A stretch of 10,099 nucleotides of DNA from an uncultured Methylophaga sp. (GTDB lineage Bacteria; Pseudomonadota; Gammaproteobacteria; Nitrosococcales; Methylophagaceae): the NCBI GenBank assembly GCA_946885755.1, contig CAMPHB010000028.1, positions 1 through 10,099 on the forward strand. Direction: 5' to 3'. The position numbers and the translations under genes were made by a program. Under the pieces are notes generated by a model. That model saw only the letters and a program-made list of their open reading frames with translations, made no database searches and had not been told where the DNA came from. Of the stretch, positions 1 to 5,157 are shown one piece after another (position 1 is the first letter of the stretch; each line of letters starts with the position of its first letter).

Positions 1-52
1 TCGCCGATGATAGTGTGGGAGTTCCCATGTGAAAGTAGGTCACTGCCAGGCT
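1..52 (+). rRNA. rrf: 5S ribosomal RNA, 3' end only
   Basis: The first ~52 bases match the 3' part of bacterial 5S rRNA: the GATAGTGTGGG block, a short hairpin closed by TGGGA/TCCCA, the AAAGTAGGTCACTGCC stretch and the terminal GCCAGGC that would pair with the missing 5' end. The 5' half lies outside the window. The exact 3' end is set by comparison with E. coli 5S (…GCCAGGCAT) and may be off by one or two bases. A strong terminator follows 13 bases later, so this is the last gene of an rRNA operon reading into the window. Confidence 0.93.
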
Positions 53-64
53 TTAATATGAAAC

Positions 65-97
65 AAGCCCGACGCGAAAGCGCCGGGCTTTTTTTAT
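65..97 (+). terminator. Rho-independent terminator of the rRNA operon
   Basis: Positions 65-75 pair with 80-90 (AAGCCCG and CGC arms, one A-C mismatch) around a GAAA tetraloop, and seven T follow (89-95). This is a textbook intrinsic terminator directly after 5S. Confidence 0.93.
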
Positions 98-195
98 ATT
101 CAAAACTTGTGGTGTTCTGCCTGAGCATGGCAACAACCCATGTGACATTATCGGCTCCCGGCATTGCTACTGCATACACTCCATCCGTGGAGATA

Positions 196-262
196 AGCGT
201 TTTTGGACGTCGGAGGTGCCCGAAGGGCTGAGCCCATGGATGGGCTCAGTCAAAGTAGGTCA
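196..262 (+). repeat. ~66-bp intergenic repeat, copy 1
   Basis: Matches 357-422. The first 35 bases (196-230) differ from copy 2 at one position and the last 16 (247-262) at one position. Between them sits a variable hairpin: CTGAGCCCA (228-236) pairs with TGGGCTCAG (241-249), nine pairs around a TGGA loop. The 3' end (249-262, GTCAAAGTAGGTCA) matches 5S positions 29-42 at 13 of 14 bases. Function unknown. A dispersed palindromic repeat or a structured RNA are the main options. Confidence 0.85.
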
Positions 263-344
263 AAACCGAAAAGATTAACACCTACAGGGGTGGCCTTTTT
301 TATTATTTAGAGTTTAACAACGTGACCTGCTTGAACGCAGTGAC

Positions 345-365
345 AAAAACGCCGGGAGCGTTTTT
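345..365 (+). repeat. AT-rich hairpin overlapping repeat copy 2
   Basis: AAAAACGC (345-352) pairs perfectly with GCGTTTTT (358-365) around CGGGA. It is A-tract, stem, T-tract shaped, so it could act as a weak terminator on either strand, but the stem has only three GC pairs. Its right arm is the start of repeat copy 2. Confidence 0.5.
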
Positions 366-422
366 GGACGTCGGAGGCGCCCGAAGGGCTGGGCACAGGA
401 AGTGCCCAGTCAAAGTAGCTCA
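357..422 (+). repeat. ~66-bp intergenic repeat, copy 2
   Basis: Second copy of the repeat at 196-262, one base shorter. Its hairpin is CTGGGCAC (389-396) with GTGCCCAG (402-409) around AGGAA. Against copy 1, two pairs change on both sides together (A-U to G-C, C-G to A-U), so the stem is kept while the sequence differs. The loop region reads CAGGAAG (396-402). Confidence 0.85.
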
Positions 423-447
423 CCGATAATCGCTCCTGCATTATCGG
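423..447 (+). repeat. Hairpin after repeat copy 2
   Basis: CCGATAAT (423-430) and ATTATCGG (440-447) form an 8-bp perfect stem with a 9-nt loop. No T-tract follows, so it is not a terminator. Confidence 0.5.
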
Positions 448-454
448 CATATGA

Positions 455-469
455 TGGACAGGAAGTCCA
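455..469 (+). repeat. Small hairpin with AGGAA loop
   Basis: TGGAC (455-459) pairs with GTCCA (465-469) around AGGAA, the same loop as in repeat copy 2 but on an unrelated stem. The sequence ACAGGAAGT is shared by both. The stem is only 5 bp, so the match of the loop is the main reason to list it. Confidence 0.45.
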
Positions 470-472
470 AAT

Positions 473-500
473 GCCGCGATAGCAGGATAGCGATAGCGGC
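473..500 (+). repeat. GCCGC/GCGGC palindrome with internal direct repeat
   Basis: GCCGC (473-477) pairs with GCGGC (496-500). The enclosed 18 nt hold CAGGATA, and GCGATAGC occurs at 476-483 and again at 490-497. It looks like part of the same palindromic repeat family. No function can be read from it. Confidence 0.45.
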
Positions 501-519
501 CATCACATCGATGTCAATA

Positions 520-537
520 ACTGCCAGGCTTTTATAT
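520..537 (+). repeat. Second copy of the 5S rRNA 3' tail
   Basis: Positions 520-537 match 42-59, the last bases of 5S and those just after it, at 17 of 18 positions. Upstream of 520 I see no further 5S sequence, so it is not a whole second 5S gene. It could be the scar of an insertion or of recombination at the rRNA operon end. Confidence 0.55.
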
Positions 538-587
538 AGCGGTGATAATAACCGTACATCCTTTTATATAAATGTCAGACTGAAGGT

Positions 588-1145
588 TCAATGATAGTAA
601 AAACGGTAACCAAATCTTGGATTGTACCAAGGATGACCGTGCCAGCGGTTATAGTAAAAGCTATGATACGGGGAGTAGAAGGGATCATAGTAATAAGGTG
701 TGGGACGCGGTTCGTAAATTTGCCAACGGTAGCTATCCGTGACATCAATAACCGGCATGATGATTTGTTTTTCATCAATGCTGCGTTTTGCAGTATCGCT
801 GGTGGCATTACCAGAAAACGTTATTAAGCTCCCTTGTTTATATACTGCCGGGTCAAAGAACTGTTTGCTTCTGGCAATAAACCTTCCCTGACTATTCTTG
901 TTTAGTTGGGGTTTACCATAATGATTCAGCGGAAACTGCACTACCTGAATCAAAGAAGCATCATTAGTATTTTCAACTTCAACAATTTCACCACCCCAGC
1001 GAACCGGTTGACCAGCCATCATCTCTTTATTGGCAATCACTTGGTTTAATTGCACATCTTTAGCCGGGGGCGATTTAATTTGTTTCGGCACATTACTACA
1101 GGCAGTTAATGCTGCAATTAAAAGTAACATGAGACTTAAACGCAT
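588..1145 (-). CDS. slp: Slp-family outer-membrane lipoprotein
   Basis: A 185-residue lipoprotein similar by eye to E. coli Slp, the starvation-inducible outer-membrane lipoprotein of poorly known function. The chosen ATG (1145-1143) has GGAG eight bases upstream; an ATG six bases earlier would sit too close to it, and the longer open frame to 1238 lacks a signal-like start. Residues 1-16 are a lipoprotein signal peptide (basic R2, hydrophobic core, lipobox LTAC, Cys16); Ser at +2 fits outer-membrane sorting. The middle carries Slp-like blocks: GQPVRWGG, VVQFPLNHYGKPQLN, SQGRFIARS, FFDPAVYKQGSLITFSG. The last ~42 residues are very rich in Tyr, Phe, Trp, Pro and His. The gene is alone on the minus strand, divergent from rho, and no terminator is seen after it. 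The family call is sound; the cellular role is open. Confidence 0.85.
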   Translation of the reverse strand: MRLSLMLLLIAALTACSNVPKQIKSPPAKDVQLNQVIANKEMMAGQPVRWGGEIVEVENTNDASLIQVVQFPLNHYGKPQLNKNSQGRFIARSKQFFDPAVYKQGSLITFSGNATSDTAKRSIDEKQIIMPVIDVTDSYRWQIYEPRPTPYYYDPFYSPYHSFYYNRWHGHPWYNPRFGYRFYYH

Positions 1146-1296
1146 CGTCATCACTCCAATTGGTTCTTGATAATTTCTGTGACAAAAAAATGCCAGGTAA
1201 ATTGCAGTGAACAATGAAATCTCTCGTTGCCTAACCAAAATTTTATTCAGTTGTGTGCTAGACGTACCAGTTTAATGCTGTTATTCTTGCCGACAG

Positions 1297-1328
1297 TTTC
1301 CCAGACACATCCCCCAAAAATCATAATT
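1297..1328 (+). promoter_or_regulatory. C-rich, G-poor stretch in the rho leader (rut-like)
   Basis: These 32 bases contain eleven C and one G, including CCC and CCCCC runs, and lie about 65-95 bases before rho. Rho binds such unstructured C-rich RNA, and E. coli rho is autoregulated by termination in its leader. The link here is inference. Confidence 0.3.
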
Positions 1329-1329
1329 G

Positions 1330-1350
1330 ACGCGCAGCTCTGTGCGTTTT
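1330..1350 (+). promoter_or_regulatory. Hairpin plus short T run in the rho leader
   Basis: ACGCGCA (1330-1336) pairs with TGTGCGT (1341-1347; one G-U) around GCTC, and the run TTTT covers 1347-1350. It could be a weak attenuator or a structure that governs rho expression. No convincing sigma-70 promoter was found in 1146-1391: TTGTGT (1251) with TAATGC (1273) is the best pair and is poor. Confidence 0.3.
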
Positions 1351-1391
1351 CAAGGCTATTTCAAAATTAAAAATCCCATTTTAGGTAATAC

Positions 1392-2651
1392 ATGAATCTG
1401 ACAGAACTCAAACGCCAATCAGCTGCTGAGCTGATGGAACTTGCTCTTTCCATGAATCTGGAAGGGCTTGCCAGAAACCGTAAACAAGAATTGATTTTTG
1501 CACTGGTAAAAGCACACGCCAAACAAGGTGATGATGTTTATACAACTGGTGTACTTGAGTTACTGCCGGATGGTTTTGGTTTTTTAAGATCGCCTGAAGA
1601 TTCTTATGTCGCGGGTCCAGATGATATTTATGTCTCACCCAGTCAAATCCGTCGTTTTCACCTGCGTACCGGTGATACCATCAAAGGTAAAATTCGCCCG
1701 CCCAAAGACAGTGAGCGTTATTTTGCACTGGTTAAAGTTGAAGAAATTAACTACGAAAAACCTGAAGCCTCCCGTAATAAAGTTCCTTTTGAAAATCTGA
1801 CACCGCTTTTTCCGAATGAGCGTTTTGATTTGGAGCGGGGTAATGGCAGTACCGAAGATTTAACGGCGCGGGTTATTGATTTGGCCTCACCTATTGGTAA
1901 AGGACAGCGCGGCCTGATTGTCGCACCACCAAAATCTGGTAAAACCATGATTTTACAGTCAATTGCGCAATCAATCGCCTCCAATTATCCGGATAGTACC
2001 TTAATTGTTTTACTGATTGATGAACGCCCGGAAGAAGTCACCGAGATGCAGCGCTCTGTCCGTGGTGAGGTGGTTTCCAGCACGTTTGATGAGCCGGCAA
2101 CCCGGCATGTTCAAGTGGCAGAAATGGTTATCGAAAAAGCCAAACGTCTGGTTGAGCATAAACATGATGTCGTGATTTTGCTTGACTCTATTACACGTCT
2201 GGCACGTGCTTATAACACCGTTGCACCGTCATCGGGCAAAGTACTTACCGGTGGTGTGGATGCTAATGCTTTGCAACGGCCAAAACGATTCTTCGGTGCA
2301 GCACGGAATATTGAAGAAGGTGGCAGTCTGACGATTATTGCCACCGCTTTGATTGAAACCGGTTCACGTATGGACGAAGTAATCTTTGAAGAATTCAAGG
2401 GTACGGGCAATATGGAGTCGCTGCTGGAACGCAAACTGGCAGATCGTCGGATGTATCCTGCAATTAATGTTACCCGTTCGGGTACACGTCGCGAAGAATT
2501 GTTAACCAACGAAGAAGATCTGCAAAAATTGTGGATTCTACGCAAGATCCTGGCGCCGATGGATCCTGTCGAGGCAATGGAATTTTTGATGGATCGACTG
2601 AAGTCCACCAAAACCAATGCTGAATTTTTCGACTCAATGAAACAAGGTTAA
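1392..2651 (+). CDS. rho: Transcription termination factor Rho
   Basis: The ATP-dependent hexameric RNA helicase that ends transcription at C-rich, unstructured RNA. The 419-residue product has the same length as E. coli Rho and aligns without gaps, so numbering carries over. It shows the N-terminal helical domain (~1-47, MNLTELK start), the RNA-binding cold-shock fold with GFGFLR at 61-66, the Walker A loop APPKSGKT at 178-185, the catalytic region [14 protein letters not shown] (~207-220), Walker [10 protein letters not shown] with Asp265, the secondary RNA-binding loop around SGKVLTGG (281-288), and the arginine finger Arg366 in [11 protein letters not shown] six bases before the ATG serves as ribosome site. 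In E. coli rho follows trxA; here slp lies divergently upstream and miaA directly downstream, three bases beyond the stop if the ATT start is right, so the two are probably cotranscribed and coupled. Confidence 0.97.
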   Translation: MNLTELKRQSAAELMELALSMNLEGLARNRKQELIFALVKAHAKQGDDVYTTGVLELLPDGFGFLRSPEDSYVAGPDDIYVSPSQIRRFHLRTGDTIKGKIRPPKDSERYFALVKVEEINYEKPEASRNKVPFENLTPLFPNERFDLERGNGSTEDLTARVIDLASPIGKGQRGLIVAPPKSGKTMILQSIAQSIASNYPDSTLIVLLIDERPEEVTEMQRSVRGEVVSSTFDEPATRHVQVAEMVIEKAKRLVEHKHDVVILLDSITRLARAYNTVAPSSGKVLTGGVDANALQRPKRFFGAARNIEEGGSLTIIATALIETGSRMDEVIFEEFKGTGNMESLLERKLADRRMYPAINVTRSGTRREELLTNEEDLQKLWILRKILAPMDPVEAMEFLMDRLKSTKTNAEFFDSMKQG

Positions 2652-2656
2652 CTATT
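2644..2656 (+). promoter_or_regulatory. Ribosome binding site and ATT start of miaA
   Basis: AAGG (2644-2647), inside the end of rho, lies six bases before an in-frame ATT (2654-2656). No ATG, GTG or TTG occurs in this frame between the upstream stop (TGA, 2621-2623) and TTG 2693, which has no Shine-Dalgarno and would cut off the first beta strand of MiaA. Confidence 0.6.
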
Positions 2657-3613
2657 TCCGAACAGCCTTTTTTAAAGCCGCCGGCCATCTTTTTGATGGG
2701 CCCGACGGCTGCCGGTAAAACCGATCTGGCGTTGTCGATTGCGAAAGAATTGCCGGTAGAAATTATCAGTGTTGATTCGGCATTGGTTTACCGCGGTATG
2801 GATATCGGTACCGCCAAACCTTCGCTGTTGGAACGTCAGCAAGTGTCTCATCATTTAATTGATATTCTCGACCCAACGGAAGTCTACTCAGTTGGTCAGT
2901 TTCGTGAAGATGCTTTGCGGTTAATGACCGAGATTACCGAACGTCAGAAAATCCCGTTGCTAGTCGGCGGTACCATGCTGTATTTCAATAGTTTGCAACG
3001 GGGGCTTGCCGATCTGCCACCCGCTAACAAGCTAATACGCCAGCGACTGGATCAGGAGATTGCCGATTCTGGCTTGAACCACTTGCATCAACGCCTGCAA
3101 ATTGTCGATCCACAAAGTGCTGCCCGTATCCGTAATACTGATCCCCAGCGTTTACAGCGGGCATTGGAAGTGTTTGAACTGACTGGCAAACCGATGAGTC
3201 AGTTAATCGCACAAACCCAATCAGAATTGCCGTTTAAGATGATTAACATCGTGTTGGCACCTTTTCAGCGTAAAGTTTTGCATGGCCGCATTGAAGCGCG
3301 TTATAAGCAGATGATGCGTAATGGTTTTTTAGATGAAGTACGTGCCCTAAAAGCGCGTGGTGATTGCCATGTGAACCTGCCTGCAATCCGGGCTGTCGGT
3401 TACAGGCAAGCCTGGGCGCATTTGGAGGGCGTTTATGATGAAGCAGCCTTTGTTGATAAAGCGATTATTGCGACACGACAAATGGCTAAGCGACAAATCA
3501 CCTGGTTGCGTGCACAGCGGGATGCAACATGGTTTGATAGTGGCAAGGAACTACCCGTTACAGCCGTAATGCAATATCTGATACAACAATTGCGGACCAA
3601 CGATAAAGCTTGA
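2654..3613 (+). CDS. miaA: tRNA dimethylallyltransferase MiaA
   Basis: Transfers dimethylallyl from DMAPP to N6 of A37 in tRNAs reading UNN codons, the first step to ms2i6A. Using the ATT start the protein has 319 residues (E. coli 316). It opens with FLKPPAIFLMGPTAAGKTD, collinear with LPKAIFLMGPTASGKT of E. coli; the P-loop is GPTAAGKT at 16-23. Next come the DSALVYRGMDIGTAKP substrate motif (41-56), LLVGGTMLYF (~102-111), DPQRLQRALEVF, the tRNA-contacting IRAVGYRQAW (GYRQAW 249-254) and TRQMAKRQITWLR near the C-terminus. The shortest reading, from ATG 2696, would start at the glycine of the P-loop with no preceding beta strand, which is why I prefer the upstream start. Gene identity is certain; the start is inferred. 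mutL, the usual upstream neighbour in enterics, is replaced by rho. Confidence 0.93.
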   Translation: MSEQPFLKPPAIFLMGPTAAGKTDLALSIAKELPVEIISVDSALVYRGMDIGTAKPSLLERQQVSHHLIDILDPTEVYSVGQFREDALRLMTEITERQKIPLLVGGTMLYFNSLQRGLADLPPANKLIRQRLDQEIADSGLNHLHQRLQIVDPQSAARIRNTDPQRLQRALEVFELTGKPMSQLIAQTQSELPFKMINIVLAPFQRKVLHGRIEARYKQMMRNGFLDEVRALKARGDCHVNLPAIRAVGYRQAWAHLEGVYDEAAFVDKAIIATRQMAKRQITWLRAQRDATWFDSGKELPVTAVMQYLIQQLRTNDKA

Positions 3614-3685
3614 CGATTCCGTGCAGGCTTTTAGAATGCTGTAACGGTAAGCTGTTTAACAATAATAACAATGTCGGAGTTTCCC

Positions 3686-3910
3686 ATGGCTAAAGCCCAA
3701 TCCCTGCAAGATCCCTTTTTAAATGCGCTGCGACGTGAAAATGTGCCGGTATCCATTTATCTGGTAAATGGCATCAAGTTACAGGGACAAATCGATTCTT
3801 TTGATCAGTTTGTCATTTTGCTGAAAAATTCGGTTAATCAAATGGTCTATAAACATGCGATTTCGACTATTGTGCCAGCACGCAATGTCACGATCGCCAA
3901 CGAAGAGTAA
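3686..3910 (+). CDS. hfq: RNA chaperone Hfq
   Basis: The hexameric Sm-like protein that anneals small RNAs to target mRNAs and protects sRNAs. The start is ATG 3686 ([10 protein letters not shown]), with GGAG six bases upstream; an in-frame ATG at 3671 contains that ribosome site and is not the start. The 74-residue product has Sm1 ([24 protein letters not shown], about 23-46) and Sm2 with the YKHA uridine-pocket motif at 55-58; Gln8 and Asp9 of the proximal face are kept. The lateral rim reads RREN at 16-19, against RRER in E. coli, so one rim arginine is lost. The C-terminal tail is short (about nine residues, ending in two Glu). A 72-nt gap separates it from miaA, AT-rich near its end, and hflX follows after 14 nt. 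Confidence 0.97.
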   Translation: MAKAQSLQDPFLNALRRENVPVSIYLVNGIKLQGQIDSFDQFVILLKNSVNQMVYKHAISTIVPARNVTIANEE

Positions 3911-3924
3911 CAGGAGAAAACTGA

Positions 3925-5070
3925 TTGTTTGACCGCCCTGATAGTAAAGCGGCTTTTTCTGAAAGTGAAAATCAAGATGCTGTCATTCTGGTACATCTGA
4001 ATTTTAATGAACTGGCCTTTGATGAAACCCATGAAGAGTTTATTGAACTGGTAAATTCGACCGGTGCTAAAATTGCTGGTGATATTACCGGCAAACGTCA
4101 TCGGCCCGATGCGAAATTATTCGCAGGCTCTGGTAAGGCAGATGAGATCGGCATGGCGGTTGAAGCCAATCAGGCTTCATTGGTGATTTTTAACCACGAA
4201 TTATCGCCCAGCCAGGAACGCAACCTTGAGCAAAAATTAAAATGCCGGGTGTTAGGCCGTACCGGGTTGATTTTGGACATTTTTGCCCGCCGGGCACGTT
4301 CACACGAAGGTAAACTGCAGGTTGAATTAGCGCAATTGCAGCATTTATCTACCAGACTGGTTCGTGGCTGGACGCATTTGGAACGGCAAAAAGGTGGTAT
4401 TGGCCTGCGTGGTCCTGGTGAAACTCAATTAGAAACGGACCGGCGTTTGTTAGGGGGGCGGATTAAATCGCTGAAAAAACGTCTGGAAAAAGTCCGCTCA
4501 CAACGCGAACAGGGCCGCCGCTCCCGTCAACGCAGTGGCACACCGGTCGTATCATTAGTGGGTTACACCAACGTTGGTAAGTCAACATTGTTCAATAAAA
4601 TGACGTCAGCGGAAGTCTATGCCGATGATCGGTTGTTTGCGACACTGGATCCAACTTTGCGTCGGTTGAGATTGGTCAATACCGAGCAACTTATTCTCGC
4701 CGATACGGTCGGTTTCATCAGGCAGTTGCCGCACGATCTGGTTGAATCTTTTAGTTCTACATTAGAAGAAACGCGAGATGCGACCTTGTTATTGCATGTG
4801 GTGGATGCAGCAGCAGAAGATCGTGAAGAGTTGATGCAGCATGTTGATGAGGTGTTACAACAAATCAATGCGCAAGATGTCCCACAATTGATTGTCTATA
4901 ACAAAATAGACAAACTGGATGATGCGACAGCACGTATGGAACGTGACCAGCATGGACAGATCCGGCGGATCTGGTTATCAGCCCATAGCGGTGCGGGTTT
5001 AGACCTGTTGAGGTTGGCTTTGCAAGAATACTTTCCAGCGGATGCACCCTACGCTGAGCCGGTGAACTGA
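3925..5070 (+). CDS. hflX: GTPase HflX (ribosome-splitting factor)
   Basis: A ribosome-associated GTPase of the Obg-HflX class that splits stalled or heat-damaged 70S ribosomes. Translation seems to start at TTG 3925, with AGGAG (3912-3916) eight bases before it; no in-frame ATG near the start has such a site. The 381-residue product has the N-terminal HflX domain (about 20-150), a basic coiled linker after the hallmark GGIGLRGPGETQLETD (157-172), and the G domain: G1 GYTNVGKST 213-221, switch region with DPTLRR, G3 DTVG 260-263, G4 NKID 326-329 and G5 SAH 352-354. It ends soon after G5 and so lacks the ~40-residue C-terminal extension of E. coli HflX (426), as in many other bacteria. It lies 14 nt after hfq in the conserved hfq-hflX-hflKC order. 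Confidence 0.96.
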   Translation: MFDRPDSKAAFSESENQDAVILVHLNFNELAFDETHEEFIELVNSTGAKIAGDITGKRHRPDAKLFAGSGKADEIGMAVEANQASLVIFNHELSPSQERNLEQKLKCRVLGRTGLILDIFARRARSHEGKLQVELAQLQHLSTRLVRGWTHLERQKGGIGLRGPGETQLETDRRLLGGRIKSLKKRLEKVRSQREQGRRSRQRSGTPVVSLVGYTNVGKSTLFNKMTSAEVYADDRLFATLDPTLRRLRLVNTEQLILADTVGFIRQLPHDLVESFSSTLEETRDATLLLHVVDAAAEDREELMQHVDEVLQQINAQDVPQLIVYNKIDKLDDATARMERDQHGQIRRIWLSAHSGAGLDLLRLALQEYFPADAPYAEPVN

Positions 5071-5082
5071 TGCCGGTTTTGG

Positions 5083-5110
5083 TTGCCATTGGTGGCCATC
5101 TCCGTAAAAT
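5083..5110 (+). promoter_or_regulatory. Putative sigma-70 promoter for hflKC and beyond
   Basis: TTGCCA (5083-5088, 5/6 to TTGACA) and TAAAAT (5105-5110, 5/6 to TATAAT) are 16 bases apart in the 87-nt gap between hflX and hflK. A start near 5117 would leave a ~40-nt leader. It is one of only two sizeable gaps within the operon. Confidence 0.5.
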
Positions 5111-5157
5111 AGTCGCGTTTAATACGTAATCAGAATTTATCTCTTTTGGAGCAGTAC

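Larger units (their letters stand above)
98..587. other. Gene-free stretch with repeats and hairpins
   Basis: No open frame here looks like a protein; the longest overlaps the 5S gene and terminator and has no family resemblance. In order it holds: a small hairpin CTCCA/TGGAG at 179-192; repeat copy 1 (196-262); a weak 4-bp hairpin at 279-292 followed by six T (296-301); an AT-rich hairpin (345-365); repeat copy 2 (357-422); hairpins at 423-447, 455-469 and 473-500; a copy of the 5S tail (520-537); and AT-rich sequence with no recognisable terminator before the end of slp. I could not settle on a promoter. Confidence 0.8.

Noticed and set aside
7..231. 74-residue open frame at the left edge
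   Set aside because: It runs through the 5S rRNA end, the terminator and into the repeat, and resembles no protein.
279..301. Terminator after repeat copy 1
   Set aside because: The stem CACC/GGTG has only four pairs and is separated from the six T by GCC; too weak to call.
420..537. A degraded second 5S rRNA gene
   Set aside because: Only the last 18 bases match; the sequence upstream shows no other 5S blocks.
98..587. CRISPR array or insertion sequence
   Set aside because: Only two repeat copies with unequal, non-spacer-like context; no transposase, no cas gene and no clear terminal inverted repeats.
1180..1200. Sigma-54 promoter for slp on the minus strand
   Set aside because: TGGCA followed by a T run looks suggestive, but the spacing to the next G and the missing GC element do not fit the -24/-12 pattern.
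1146..1238. Longer N-terminus for the Slp-like gene
   Set aside because: The 31 extra residues precede a perfect lipoprotein signal; the GGAG site and lipobox favour the start at 1145.
2210..2617. 135-residue minus-strand open frame inside rho
   Set aside because: Antisense shadow of a highly conserved coding sequence.
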